Numbered from the stretch's first letter, positions 20,822 to 33,600 are shown. The stretch: 64,000 bases of DNA from Onthophagus taurus (GCF_036711975.1 NC_091971.1:8501501-8565500), one strand, 5' to 3'. Program-made: numbers and translations. The notes: generated by a model from the letters alone, not told the origin.

Positions 20822-23800
20822 ATGCAATCTTGGTTAAAAATATCGCTATTATTATGCGTTTTCGGGTTTCTAAAAGAACTCCGACCGTCGGAGCCCTTCA
20901 TTTACGAATTTTTGATCGGCGAATGGCGCAATGTGACCCCCGAAGAAGTTGCTCAACACGTTTATCCTGTCGGAACTTATAGTTATTTAGCTCAATTAGT
21001 TATTGTTTTCTTAATAACCGATTTAAGCCGGTATAAACCATTAATAATCGTTTCTGGTATTTCTGGCCTTATCGTTTGGGGAATGTTGTTATGGACAAAA
21101 ACATTATTAGAACTTCAAATTTTAGAGGTAAGCTTAATTTCAAATAAAATGGAAATTTTGAGCAGTATTTATATCCTAAAATTTAAATTATTTAATTATA
21201 ATTGAACTACTAACAATAAGCTAATAATACTTAATGATACAGAGTATTGTTTAGATAAGTATTTTCGTGATTAAAAGATAAGGAAGAATTATCAATTGAG
21301 ATTTGGCGTTTTTATCTCGATTAATAATTTGTTTTACCAAGTACATCATTTTAAAGCAGTACTCAAACGTGAATAAAGTCTAGACACAAAATCCTTTTTT
21401 TTAAATATTGTAAATGTATAAGTATGCTTTTCTTTGGCTTGCTTGTGTTATAGTTTTACTTGAAAATGACGTTCATACAAAATTCGGTGGAAGAATTAAG
21501 TTCTGCTAGTGGTTGTTCTGCTAGTTCTAGGTCTTCAATGTTTTTATGGGTTGTGCAAGATCAACTAAAAGATCCATTCCACATATTCCAAGATTTGGAA
21601 AAATCCTTTAATAGTCACTTAGTATTAGTTTAAGCCTCATTTACAGACTGTCACAAATGTCTGGTAGAAGGGTATTTCTGTTGATAAAAACAGAACCGCA
21701 GTACATAGAGACATGAAATTTGGCATAAATTTTATTCAACATTAACAAACAACAATGTACAAAGTTTGCCTTCACACAGGCCCGAACGCGTTTCGGGACG
21801 CGTTGTTCGGGATTCAAACGGTCGGGATTCTTGTGGGGAGTAGCATACAAGGACCAACCATAAGAAAAAGTCGAGTTGCCACTCCGTGGAGGTGATGAGG
21901 GGTGAAAAATTGATCCGGCATCATTGCTGAACCACCTTAGCCTTGATTGTGGGTGCTAAATTCTGTTAGAATATCCAGGGGAGTCATCAAAATCTCATCA
22001 AGGTAGTTCTCGGAGTTGATCTTGACCCCTTAACGATAAAATTGCTAGTTGTCTTTCCGATCGAAGCCCCGGCCCAAACCATGACCCTTTCGAGAACCGT
22101 AACGATCACGCTCATTCGCAGTACTTTATTAGATATTTGTGTCCTGCCAGTTAAACCTTGAGAGCTGCTATATTTTCAACAAAACGTAATGGTTCTTACA
22201 AAGGTGTGCCAATATTGAAGCATGTATATGTAACAGAAATAATTTTTTGTCACGAATCACAGAACGACTCTGTAAAAAGAAACTGACAGAACTCCTTTAT
22301 AAATAGAATCTTGTCTCTTACATCACATTTTAAATGGTCGCGATGTCGCTTTAAGTTCTCTTAGCTTTATTGCATTCAAACGTGAGGTAATTAACCCGCA
22401 TCATTATTATATTCCTTTAGATTTCACTCATTTTTAAAAGTTTTATGGTTATTTTATATGTTTTGACTCAAACTTTTGTTTACCAACAAACATTGATAAA
22501 GGTTTTTTTAGAAAAATATAGATTAAATAAATCACTTATGTAATGTTTAAAAGTTAATCAAATTTAATGAGGTATTACTAAACAGGAAATGAGTTTTTAA
22601 GAAATTTTCATGGACTATTATTATCAATTTAAAAATAAAAAATTATTAATGTAATAATTTTTTTCTTTCGGCAAGCTATTTATTTAATACTACATAAAAG
22701 AAACATTTGTTTATTTAGGATATTATTTATAACTAGTTTCATTTAAATATTTTCATTCTGCTTTAACAGCAAAAAAGAAACAATGTGCATACTTAAATAA
22801 TACGAATGGTAAAAAGCGATCGGTAATCATCGCTAAATAAAACTAATAAAACTTAATTGGCATTGCGTTCATAGCCGATTAGAGGCGATAGAGGCGGTCG
22901 GTTTAAAAATCGGCAAAACAACACACTTAAAACAATGAACTCTAAAAATCTTTTAACAATGTCGAGTAAATGGAAAGATTTGAGTTTTTAACCACGAAAG
23001 GTTTAATAAAGAACCTTGATTTTATATGCTTTATTGTAGTAAATCCGTAAAACGAACAATAAAAAAAAATTAACTAACCGAAGATAATTGATTCGAAAAT
23101 TGTGCGTAGAAATTACATAAAACTATTATATAATTTTTAACATTTATTCTATTTTTTTTCTATTTCTTAGAATCACTATCCAGTTTATTACCCGAAGTGC
23201 ACAAATCATTTCATTGTAAAGAAAATCAACAATTTTATCTTTCTTTTTGTAAACATCTGCTGTATGATTTCCGTCGATTAATTTTAGCCGATAACTTAAA
23301 AAAGGAAAATCAAGGTCTGTTAATTCCAACATCGACATAGAAAATGAATTTCAGATGTTATCTCTCATGGTTTTTTATTTTGTATTATTTAAATATGAAT
23401 TGTTGCAAAAGTGGTAGTTAATTCAAAAGTGCGGGGTGCCTTACATTATACATTACACGTTCTTATCCCCTTGTGTACAAAACGAACGTTACCAAGGCCG
23501 TCAATTAATTATTTACCGTAATGATGTGAACACGTCGAATCAATAGCGTATAGGAGGTGTAATCAACTACAACCTTTTTTCATCACCAATTTATTTGGAA
23601 CGTATCAAACGACTACTTTTAATTATTTATATAGTTATAAAACCGAATTTTTAATTGAGTTAGAAATTATCTATGTATCCTATCAAGATAATTAAAAAAT
23701 CTGTATTTTTAAGAAAGTTCACGTAAAGAAAAAAGTGTTACCAACTTCTTAACAAAGTTTAAGTTTCATGCGCCACATGTAATACTTTTCTGGAAAAGTG

Positions 23801-26800
23801 TGTTGAAAGTTTACTTTAATAAATAAGAAATGAAAGTAATTTAGGTAAATTTTTTAGTCTTTTATTGTCAGAGGTCATTTTATAGTAGCAATTACATGTA
23901 TATTTAATAAAGTAATATGTCAATTTTGTTCAATTTTTGCAATTTTTAAAAGCGTATTGTTGATTAGGATAAAATTTATTTAAAAATTACACTGTAAATT
24001 AGATGCTCATAGGAAACATTTAGTTTAAAAACACAAGAACATAAACAAAACAACATATAGGAACTAGGACACAAAAATATGATAATTTACTCTAAAAGTC
24101 TAAGCTATGCATACTCCGTCCCAGAAAATCAGAAATATCAAAAATAAAAGAAAAAGCTTGGAAACAACACAAGGAATACTGGAAGGCTGGAGAGAGCATT
24201 ATGTATAACACTTTCGGGAAAACAGAGGAAGAAACATAAAAAGGAACGGCAGGAGGAACAGGAAGACACAGAGGAAAAGCAGACATACTAACCTATAACG
24301 GAAGAGGAAGTACTTAAAAAGCAAAAGGCAGTAAGTCGCCAAGCAAAGACAGATTAACACCTGAAATGCTCAAGAAGGGAGGAACAATAGTTACCACTTT
24401 GCTAACAAAAATGTACAACCAAACAAAAAATGCGTTAAATACCTGACAATAACAAGGGATACCTCCTCAACAGTACTAAATATTTATACTACAATAATAG
24501 AAAAGCGTATAAGAGAGGAAGTGGAGGTTCAAACAAATTGAAAACCACATGTATGTATACAATTCGAACGATATAGATAAGACACTGGATATTGACAAAG
24601 AACTGTTCTTAGAGTTCTTAGACTTGAGGGTGGCTTTTTATCAGGTGCCAAGAGAACACATTTTCGAAGCGCTCCAATACTTACAACAATAACAAAAAAA
24701 CTAATAAAAGTAATTATGTATAGCATGGCGGAAAAAAATGTAAGTCTAACAAACATATACCCAAAAAAATTCACATGGACAAACGAGTAAAACAAGCCGA
24801 TTACCTGAATCCACTTTTATTTATAAACCATTGGTAAATAAATAAGGAACATAATTAGTAAAGCCAATAGCATAATGGGCATCTGAAAATGCCCAACCCT
24901 AACATATGGAGCCGAATCATGGACGATAACAGAGAAACATCGATCGAAAGTCGAAATGAAGTACCTACGACGGGTGGTAGGAAGTACAAGACGTGATAGG
25001 GCGAGAAACAGAAGTATTAGAGCAGAACTAGAGGATTCCATGCTGCAAATAATTTCTCTATTATTCAACAATTTTAGTGATATGGATACCTGAGAAGGGT
25101 GAGCAATGACAGACTCTCAAAGAGAATCATGTAGATGAGGATAGAAGGGAAAATGCTTAGACGGGAAGACAACATTGAGGAAGGAGTCAGAAATAGAAGG
25201 AAAACGAATGTCAAAAAAAGAACCTAGCTAACAACACACCAGAAACAGGACATGCCGATACCGTGAGATAATTGGTAAGTAAGCAAGAAAAATTACATTG
25301 AGGTTGCAAAAATCTGAAGAAATAAATGTAGTTCAAAGTTAATCTTGGATTATAAATTGTAAGTAGGCTAAATCCCAAAACGTCTTAAAAGTACTAACTC
25401 ATTTTTTTTTTGATTATACAACATTCTTGTCCGTGGATAGTTCTTTTGTGAGAAAAATACTGAAGTTATACTGACGTGAATGGTCTTAGGTTTCTTCAAT
25501 TAATCCCATACACTTATGTATATTACAATGAATGTATATCCGAGATGTTTCGTACTATCTTTGAAGTGTTGTTATTACAGATAGCTCTGAGCAACACTTT
25601 GCGTGTGCACCTAACCTTACTACTGGATGGTTAACCCTAGAAAGATAACCATATTTTATAGTACGTTAAAGATAACCAGTCGAACAAGTCGATTCGACGT
25701 AGGTTATCTTTCTAGGGTTAAGTTACATTATTTTAAACACATATTATATTTTTGCAATTATACAACATACTAGGGACATTGTAATAGCTCGTAATTGCAA
25801 ATGATTTCTGCAACTGCATAACTCACTTTTATACCTTATTAGATATAATCGAGTATTTGATCCATACTTTTGTTTGTTTTGTATTACTTTTGTTTTTGAT
25901 AAGAAATATCTCATTTGCTTCAGTTTCGTCGCAAACTAAACACACGGAACGTAGTAGATGATGAGTTGTGAATCTTAATGATAGATAATTTACTCTACAT
26001 TATATTAACAATTTTTGATTTCCTTGCGTTAAAATAACGCTGTTCATTAAAACTTATTTGGAAAATTACTTACAAAAACGGTGTGCTTGATTGAAGATGA
26101 AACATGTATTCTATTTCTATTAAAAGTTTTATTGTTTCAATACCATTTTTAATCATTTTCTCTGAAATGTATCTGTAAAAACAGTCATAAAAAATAATCT
26201 TTTCTTGGTCATTATTAACAAACGTAAAACAAAATTGGTCAAAGTTATAAAGAAAGAATCAGTAATTTTTTCCTTTTACCTTATTATTTAAATTGGTGTA
26301 TTTGATTGTCCAATTTTCTTATAAAATGGTATAATTTATTCCATACAAGTTTCTTCAAATCTTAAAGCAAATTTTCTAAGTGAATGATTTTGTGATTATC
26401 AAAATTTATTAATATTATACAATTTAATTTATTTTTTACAGATATTTTACGGTACGTTTATGGCAACAGAAGTTGCGTACTACACCTACATATACGCAAA
26501 AGTTCCCACGGAATTCTATCAACAAGTAACATCTCACACAAGAGCTGCTCTTTTAGTAGGAAGGGCACTATCCGGATTTTTAGCTCAAATTCTAGTCTCT
26601 TTTGACGCTATGGATTACAGGGAATTAAATTACATTACTTTTGCAGGTAAATAAACAAATTTTATTAAATTAATTTTTTTATTTAATCCATTTTTATTTT
26701 CAGCATTAATAGCGGCAACAATTTGGGCAATCTTCCTTCCATCGGTTCAAAAAAGCATTTATTTCCATCGGATGCAAGAAGAAAACCAACATTTAACCGC

Positions 26801-27476
26801 ATCAAAATACAAAACGGCTTTCAGCTTAATGAAAAAACATTTCATCGATTCATTTTCAAATAAATACGTTTTAAGATGGTCCATTTGGTGGGCTTTAGCA
26901 ACAGCTGGTTTTATTCAGGTCCAAGTCTACATTCAACCATTGTGGAGTGAGATACAAAAAGAGTCAAACAGTGATGAAGAAAATTTTAACATTTATAACG
27001 GAGCTGTCGAGGCAATTTTAACAATAATCGGTGCTTTGGGTGCTTTAGGAGCGGGATTTATAAAAACCGATTGGAAACATAAAGGCGAATTAATGTTATG
27101 CGTGTGTTCTTTATTTGGCGGGGCTTTCATTTTAATTTGTTCACAAACAACATCGGTTGTAGTCAGTTACGTTTGTTATGTATTATTCGGTGGATTATAT
27201 CACTTTATGATTACAATAGCAAGTGCTGAAATTGCCAAATTTATTATGGAAGATAGTTACGGGCTTGTATTTGGTTTAAATACTTTGGTTGCTTTAACGT
27301 GTCAAACGTTTTTAACACTTTGTTTTGTTACGGGAGATTTAGGTTTAGCACTAAGTCCACGAGATCAATATTTAGTATATGGGATTTATCACATTATTAT
27401 TTCCGCGTTGTATATTGTGATTGGATTGACTGCTTGGATGAGAAGTAATCGTGATATTCAAAAGACTTATACGTAG
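20822..27476 (+). CDS. SLC19-family (thiamine/folate-type) transporter
   Basis: Plasma-membrane carrier of the reduced folate/thiamine transporter family; sequence alone does not fix the vitamin, but the EVAYYTYIYAKV block resembles the thiamine branch. Exons 20822-21127 (1b), 26442-26646 and 26704-27476 give 427 residues with all phases consistent. Exon 1b carries LRPSEPFIYEFLIG and VFLITDLSRYKPLI, the family signatures. Exon 2 gives TEVAYYTYIYAKVPTEFYQ and RAALLVGRALSGFLAQILV. Exon 3 has the central loop and the remaining helices (WSIWWALATAGFIQVQVYIQ, ITIASAEIAKFI) and ends in NRDIQKTYT. About 12 hydrophobic segments are expected, and hydrophobic stretches are spread accordingly. Intron 1 is 5.3 kb and holds several transposons. 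AATAAA at 27656-27661 is a likely end signal. Confidence 0.9.
21128..21640. other. SLC19 intron 1, left part, nothing recognised
   Basis: AT-rich DNA after the exon 1b donor. No frame or repeat recognised. Confidence 0.45.
21641..22150 (-). mobile_element. Decayed mariner (Tc1/mariner) transposon
   Basis: Minus-strand translation from about 22085 downward gives the mariner block VMVWAGASIGKTTSNFIVKG, then after a frame change VKINSENYLDEIL. Later pieces are consistent with the C-terminal half (STEW, DFFLW). Stops and frame changes rule out function. An intact element would cut and paste at TA sites. Terminal repeats were not located. Confidence 0.65.
22151..24080. other. SLC19 intron 1, central part, nothing recognised
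   Basis: About 1.9 kb of AT-rich sequence. A 64-codon minus frame at 23144-23338 has no recognisable similarity. Confidence 0.4.
24081..25300 (+). mobile_element. Decayed non-LTR retrotransposon (RTE/Craton-like)
   Basis: Plus-strand fragments occur in order. KSPSKDRLTPEMLKKGG with TTLLTKMYNQ near 24330-24420 is the start of a reverse transcriptase. LTYGAESWTITEKHRSKVEM, KYLRRVVGSTRRDRARNRSI and RAELEDS lie near 24895-25040, the conserved region after the polymerase. YGYLRRVSNDRLSKRIM follows near 25080. Frame changes and stops are frequent. No target duplication or A-tail was identified. Confidence 0.75.
25301..25630. other. SLC19 intron 1, nothing recognised
   Basis: 330 bp of AT-rich sequence between the non-LTR remnant and the piggyBac-type MITE. 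Confidence 0.4.
25631..25721. mobile_element. 91-bp piggyBac-type MITE with TTAA ends
   Basis: Starts TTAACCCTAGAAAGATAACC and ends with the exact reverse complement (GGTTATCTTTCTAGGGTTAA). Both TTAA target duplications are intact and the terminal repeat is 20 bp including TTAA. The CCCTAGAAAGATA core is the terminal repeat of classical piggyBac elements. On the left side a second, subterminal copy, TACGTTAAAGATAACC, follows, as at the piggyBac 3' end. The centre has GTCGAACAAGTCGATTCGAC, a short palindromic match. No coding capacity; it would need a transposase supplied elsewhere. Confidence 0.93.
25722..26441. other. SLC19 intron 1, right end, nothing recognised
   Basis: AT-rich DNA leading to the exon 2 acceptor TTTTTTACAG (ends 26441). 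No element recognised. Confidence 0.45.
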
Positions 27477-28141
27477 CAAATTTATTAATTTGCAAATTTT
27501 TATTTATTTTCTTCATCAGATTTGCAATGAGAATATAATCCACCTTGAAAAGTCTTTATTAATCTTAATTATTATTCTAACTAAATAACAATTTTTGATA
27601 TACATTACATCTTTTGAATCATATTATAGCACAACTAAAGTTATCTGATGAAGGGAATAAAATGACTCAAGCAGCAGAATAACATAGAATCGTTTTTAGG
27701 AATTTTGAGAAACGTTTTTTTTTAATTTTTGACTTGATTTGTTGTTTAATTTATGAAAATTAGAAAGATTTTATTAAAATACATTCAGTATTTTCTTTGA
27801 ACGAAACGTAGAGTATTATATAGAGTAAACAAGAATAAGCTCAGTGACTTAGAGTATTTTAGACTGCTTTATGAAAGTGTTCATTTTGTTTAAACAAATA
27901 TTGAGTGCTGGACACTTGACGATTTAAAAGACTAGGATGTTTGGAATTCTTTTGATAGACTAAATGGAAATTGTTGATTAATTTGAATAAATACGATCTT
28001 AATTTCTTGATTTTATTATATCCTTAAAAAATATTTTTTATATAAAAATATGTAATAATATCATAAAAACCAATAACAATAACCACATAAATCCATATTT
28101 TTCCCCTTTAAAATGCCTTTTTACAACAAAAATATTTTAGA
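27477..28141. other. Convergent 3' region between SLC19 and FAM210-like genes
   Basis: 665 bp between two facing stop codons. Plus-strand AATAAA at 27656-27661 suits SLC19; minus-strand AATAAA (plus TTTATT at 28012-28017) suits the FAM210-like gene. The remainder is AT-rich without recognisable features. Confidence 0.5.
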
Positions 28142-28836
28142 TTATTTTTTTGGAATATATTTTAACCACCCAATCTTCCTTAAATGTTTTACAATAAAAG
28201 GAGTTGATGTTAATGTTATAGCAATTCTAGCAGGAGCAAACACTTTATGTACAGCATAAGCAACAACAAAAGTTCCTGCATTTGTTGCTAATTTACTTTC
28301 ACCATCCAGATTTATCCCTAAATAAGAAACTACAGCTGCTAAATCCAAACCACTAAAATAATTAATTAAATGAATCTTACTCAAAAGAAAACAAAAAAAT
28401 CTTACCTTGACACAAGAGTATAACAAATTCCTAAAGAAATCAAAGATATTCCAACATGGAAAATAATAACAACTGGTCCATATTCAGCAGCAGCTTTTTT
28501 AAGTTTTTGAGCTACTGTAAGTACTTCCTCCCCTTTTCCATTTTGATTTGATGATGATGAAAACCTTTTTTGATCTATCAGGTTTGAATTACTTAAAATG
28601 TTTGAATAAATGCTCTTATTGGATTTAAAACTAAGTTGTGGTGTAAAATTTAAGTCTTTTGAAGGATATGTGCTTAATATAAAATGCCTTTTTGGTATAT
28701 TTGGTCTAAAAAACAACCTGTTAGGGGTGTTTATACTCCGTCCAATGGAACCTTTAAAATCATTAAAGATACAATATAAGATTTAGAATACTTTTTACAA
28801 ATACTTACCAAATATTCTCTGATATAAATACATCAT
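28142..28836 (-). CDS. FAM210-family mitochondrial inner-membrane protein (DUF1279)
   Basis: Exons 28809-28836, 28406-28751 and 28142-28352 give 194 residues; borders are GT-AG and phases agree. The upstream exon is needed because the middle exon has no ATG after its upstream in-frame stop; MMYLYQRIF plus GSIGRSINTPNRLFFRPN makes a basic, mitochondrial-type presequence. The DUF1279 domain occupies about 90-190: AQKLKKAAAEYGPVVIIFHV, GISLISLGICYTLVSSGLD, LATNAGTFVVAYAVHKVFAP, ARIAITLTSTPFIVKHLRK. Splicing restores the family motif YTLVSSGLD. FAM210A/B proteins act in mitochondrial translation and metabolism in vertebrates; the insect role is not established. FAM210B is the closer fit by length. 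Confidence 0.88.
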
Positions 28837-30349
28837 GTTTATTTACATTAAAAACAATTTATCTAAGAATATTTTCTTTTAGGTTATCTTGGAAATTTAA
28901 TTTAGCATAGTTACAAATCCCAAGTGTAGAATTTTGCAAAATAAGATTAGTTTAGCTATTATATAAAAGATGGCTAACATAAATTTATTTCGTTTAAATT
29001 CCTGTCTAATAATTCTTGGTTGACTGATGAATTGATAATTCATCAGTGCACAAAGTTGTAGAGGCTAATTCATTACTCTCTAGGCAACAAGGTTAATATG
29101 ACATACTTCCAATATTGTGGTCAATATTATGATTTAGACCTCTTTGACTGGATATTTTCAAACACTCAAACGACCTTTATGATATGGTGAGTTATTTTTT
29201 AAATGAATTAATAACAATTATGTTTTATTAGGGCTGGAAGAGATTTTGAGAAAACATAATTTTTGCGAAAACCGGAGATGTTATAAACATTTCAACTTTG
29301 CCCAGTTCATGCATCATGGTTTTGTTGTGTACAGAATGGGCTGGTCGACTTTTTAGCAGCAAGAATAAAGCAGATCTTTGATACCAAAGAAATAGAGACA
29401 TATAAATAGTTCAGGAAGCATACATACAAACTATACCAACAGAGGCGGGCTGATTAATATTAGGGCAAATAGATGGTTTGGCATGTCAGGTTATAAAAAG
29501 CTGGTACATAAAGAAAGAAGAAGAAATAATTTGCCACATAATCCATTTCTCAATGGGACATGAGTATTTACACAAATGTTTTTATAGCATTCGACTCATG
29601 CGACAAATGAGTTAAAAAATTGTAAAGGTATGTTGTCCAATCATACAATCAGGGGCTAACTACCTCTTTGTGTGTCACCGTTTGCAGGTCAGTGATATGG
29701 GAGCAATTTACAAGTCAAGTATGAAGTATTTTCGTATGGTTGAAAAGCACAAAATTGTATTTGCTTGTGTATCAGTTGCAAAACTCAAGATAACGTTAAT
29801 CTGCACTCTGGTCAATAAAAATATAATAAAAGCAGACTGGTGATAAATATTGTCATATTATCATATCATTTCCTACGTGATTGTTGTTACCCAAACGCTT
29901 AATTAATACCGTTCAGGACAAGAAAATACATAATCTAATAAATCAAGATACAATGAAGTGATTAACTTTTTTGGTAACAAATTCTTATCGTTTATAATTT
30001 CATACAACAAGTTTGCATGACTTCATCAGCATAAACGCTCAATTTAATGAATAATCAATTAGTTTTAAGTAATTACATTTATGGTATAAGTTAGAAATGT
30101 CAGAAGATTAATCCTACTCATCAATTTAATTTAAATTCAATTTATTTACCACATAAGTTATATACATTTTGATTATCTTAATTGTACAGAAAAAAATAAC
30201 GCTAAAACAATATGTTTTATAAACGTAAACATCTAACATACACATGCATACATTTTCTTTTTTATTTTAGACTACAATAACGTTCGTACAAAAAAACAAA
30301 ATGCGTACGGAAGGAAAAGCTCTTTTGGACGAATTTTAAATTTTAACAT
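28837..30349. other. Intergenic DNA upstream of FAM210-like, nothing firmly recognised
   Basis: The FAM210-like promoter must lie near 28840-29000. The part 29220-29530 is less AT-rich and may be an old transposon piece, but no domain is readable. The rest is AT-rich. Confidence 0.4.
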
Positions 30350-31425
30350 ACACAATAAATACGTACAAGGCGTTTTTATTGACCATTTTTTGTCTTTTAT
30401 TGCGGAAAGTTCTTAAAATCGCTATAAAGCTGAAAAGCTTAAAGTTAGATATCACACATATACATGTTACTGAGCGTACGATATATATATTTTTTTCGTT
30501 TTTATAATTTAAAAAAATCAGTCGTTAAAAATATACAATACAAACTAAAACAGAAGATCACTTCTTACGTTATATTTACAAGTTATTTACATAAAAATAT
30601 TTTACAAATTCTAATAAATGTTATATGCCACAATAGGAAAACACTTTCTTTCATTAATTACATTAAAAATATTTTTTACGTATAAAAATATTTTATCTTT
30701 GTTAGTTTTGTTTTAAAATGTCTTGAAATAATCTTTGGATTTACCATCAATTGACACACAATTATTAATTTGTTAAAACGAAACATTTGTGTTATACAAA
30801 GGTTATAATACAATTCTTTTTAATACTGGGATACACAAATTACTAACATATCTAAGTAAATATACAAGATTAAAATATACACGTACATTTAATAGAGAGA
30901 ACCAATGAAAGCGTACAAACGTATGTTTTTTTTACAAAAAAAAGTAATAATATTAAGAAGCAGCGTTAAATAATGTAAAATAATGGTAATAAAACGCTTA
31001 TTTGGTAAAAAATCAACTTAATAAATATAAAAGAAAATAATCAGAAATGTTTAAAGTTGAAGAAAAAAGAATTTGAAGGGGAGTATCTGTTTTAAAAACT
31101 TGGTTTACTCTTGTACTATGAGAGGTAGTCAACAACAAAAAAAACTAATATTACTACAGTAAACTCGTTTTTAAAAAAATATACTCGCACGAAACTTCAA
31201 CGTGCGTTCAATTCAATTCGATTCAATCGTCATTCAGAGTAATATGTAGCAGCAAAAAGGCAGTTTAAATATTTTTTTTATGATTTAAAGCGGTATGGTT
31301 TCTTTGCGTTCTTCCAATACAAAAATATCAATTAATTTAAACATTTACAAACACGTCAAGTCTTTGATCTCCTATTTTTCTTAAACAAGACGAAATGTTT
31401 CTTCTCATTTTAAAAACTCCTAATT
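30350..31425 (-). other. Probable long 3' UTR of frizzled
   Basis: Follows the frizzled stop codon on the minus strand. A minus-strand AATAAA (plus TTTATT near 30374) would give a UTR of about 1.05 kb. The extent is inferred; earlier signals cannot be excluded. Confidence 0.4.
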
Positions 31426-31943
31426 TCAGACGTATGCCGCCGTGTGTCTTCCTTTAATCCTATTGAAAAACACTTTCCAACTGTGCATCGTTTTTCCGGA
31501 CCAAATCCAAACGCTCGACGTAATTCCCACAATCATACACATTAAATATTTAATCATGAACACTTCGAAAAGTGGCCTACGATCGGGATCTCGATCTCTC
31601 GGACACGGTATCGAATATTGGGACCTTCTGCACATATCTTTAGTCCATGTGTGCATCCAAGAATCGAAGTAAAGTTGCTCGTAGAAGAGACACGCTATGA
31701 CTATGACCGCTGGGACCGTGTATAGAACCGAGAAGATACCGATGCGGATCATCAGTTTTTCTAACTTGTCCGTCTTCGTGCCGTCGTGCTTCATGACGGT
31801 CCTTATTCGGAATAAGGAGACGAATCCGGCAAGCAAGAAGATTGTACCTAGGACCAAGTAACCGCATAATGGCGACAGGACGAAACCACGGAGAGCTTCT
31901 ACGTTCCATATGCCAACGTAACATACTCCACTTAGGACATCAC
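31426..31943 (-). CDS. fz: Frizzled receptor, last coding exon
   Basis: Wnt/planar-polarity receptor at the plasma membrane; only the C-terminal 171 residues lie here. The exon begins in phase 1 after ATTTCAG and reads [20 protein letters not shown], then TM5 ([20 protein letters not shown]), the third cytoplasmic loop ([20 protein letters not shown]), TM6, an extracellular loop with two cysteines ([11 protein letters not shown]), TM7 and the Dishevelled-binding motif KTMHSW (KTxxxW). The protein ends HTAAYV, a PDZ-ligand-like tail of the same kind as Drosophila Fz (AYV), which favours fz over fz2. The extracellular cysteine-rich domain and TM1-4 must be encoded at coordinates above 64,000, because no such exon is seen in the window. 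Confidence 0.94.
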
Positions 31944-33120
31944 CTGAAATGAAAAAAAAAACATTAAAGGTTAGTTATGAAAAAAAAAATGTATAAAGTA
32001 AACAAGTTAAATCTAATAAGGATTTATTTGGAATTTAAAGGCTTTTTTGAGGAGGAGCTATAAAACCATTCTTGGGAGGAATTTCTTAACTGAAATTAAA
32101 GAGAAATCGTTAAAGTTATTTTTATAAAACGGAGTTTCTTTAGAAAAATTTACAAATATTAAACACTAGTTAAAACTAATGAGGTTTTCTTGAAATTGAA
32201 GCGAAGCTATAAATAAAACCATCCTTAATTTACTAACTCGTTTCTCAAGAAAATGTTTAAATCATTTTGTTTTAACTCTATACAAAAATGTACCAAATTC
32301 CTAAAAAAACCTACTTTTGCATACTAAATAAGTATTATTAATCCGGTTAAATTCTTATTTTTTTTTTGAAATCAATTAACTACAAATCAATCACTTTTGC
32401 TCGTTTTACATACTTGGCATCATTCAGTCGGCCGATAATGTTTTTGCTCTTCTCCGTATACGCGTAGTAACTCTTCTCGGTCATGCTTCGACGACGGAGA
32501 TTTCATGAAAATCCTCAGCAATAAATCGTCAGTTGTCCGTGCTCAATCACAACAAACATGTGTGCAGTTACAAAAAAAATATAAATAACCGGATGAAAAA
32601 AAAAATGAAATAAAAATAAAAAATAACGGTGACCGCATGTCCGCGTGATACTCGTCCTAATGTAACGTATGAATTGAATACAAATTCCGTTGAAAAGCGA
32701 ACTCGGAATCGAGCATGTTAAAACAAGACGCGTGCTTGGGATATCATCGAGGTTATCGTCTTTTCCTCTTGTTATTTATTTTTTTTTATTGATGCACGAC
32801 TAAGTGTAAAAAAGCAATTAAAAGCACTAATAATTTTAAAAAATTATTATATCCTGATGATGTTAGAATTATGACGAAATTTTAATGGTCGTTTATAAAC
32901 ATAAAAGCTTATGAAACATTTTTTTTTATATTAAATCCGTTATCATGTTTAAAAGCTGTTATTTTTATGTAATTTTTTTAATTAACTCATGACATATTTT
33001 ACTTATAATTTGTGTTATTTATGATTATAAGAAATACAAGAAAATCAATGCAAGTTGTGAATTATGGTGGATTTTAGATTAACCACCATTATAATTTATG
33101 CTAATTGCCTACAAGCGTAG
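31944..33120. other. Start of the putative frizzled intron
   Basis: AT-rich intronic DNA. An island at 32400-32540 is GC-richer and contains, on minus, a start codon at about 32484 followed by 24 open codons to a weak possible donor. Its phase does not fit the frizzled exon, so I do not call it an exon. Confidence 0.4.
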
Positions 33121-33600
33121 TGATTAAGGTCTTTTGCAAATTATCTTTGAAACTGTACACTTAATAATTATTAAAATCCGGTAATCTTCTAAATTATTAA
33201 CCGAAATACTAATTACTTCCTCAAGGTTATTTTTATCCTTAATTTTTAAAACATACACATATCTCTTTGTCCCAATCTTCTTCACGTCCTGCCATACCTC
33301 ATCTTTCCAAGCACTTTCTAGGTTTTCAAAAAATCCTCGTGTTTGAGGAGCATAGGTACTTAAAGTTCTTGACACCCTAAAAGCTGTAGTTTTTGGCGGA
33401 TGTTTTACTTTTTTGTCCCTTAACTATCGTATCTGCTTCTATCTTTCTGAACACTTCAATCTCTTCCTCCTTATTTTCAATATCTCATCTTTTACTAGAT
33501 AATACTTGTTAGCATAATGTAAACACAATTTGACTTCCAAACTCAAATAGAAAGCAAGATAGGAAGATATGGTGTATAAATGAATTATTTATTTTTTTAT
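33121..33600 (-). other. Unrecognised open frame, probably transposon-derived
   Basis: A minus frame at 33124-33375 extends upstream without an ATG to about 33420 and reads KHPPKTTAFRVSRTLSTYAP, QTRGFFENLESAWKDEVWQD and VKKIGTKRYVYVLKIKDKNN. Its composition is protein-like, but I do not recognise the family. A neighbouring frame upstream (EEIEVFRKIEADTIVKGQKS) appears to continue it after a frameshift, which suggests a decayed retroelement ORF1. Confidence 0.3.

Noticed and set aside
32400..32540. Possible small minus-strand coding exon (MTEKSYYAYTEKSKNIIGRL)
   Set aside because: An in-frame stop lies just upstream of the ATG, the only nearby donor is weak, and its phase does not match the frizzled exon. 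No family recognised.
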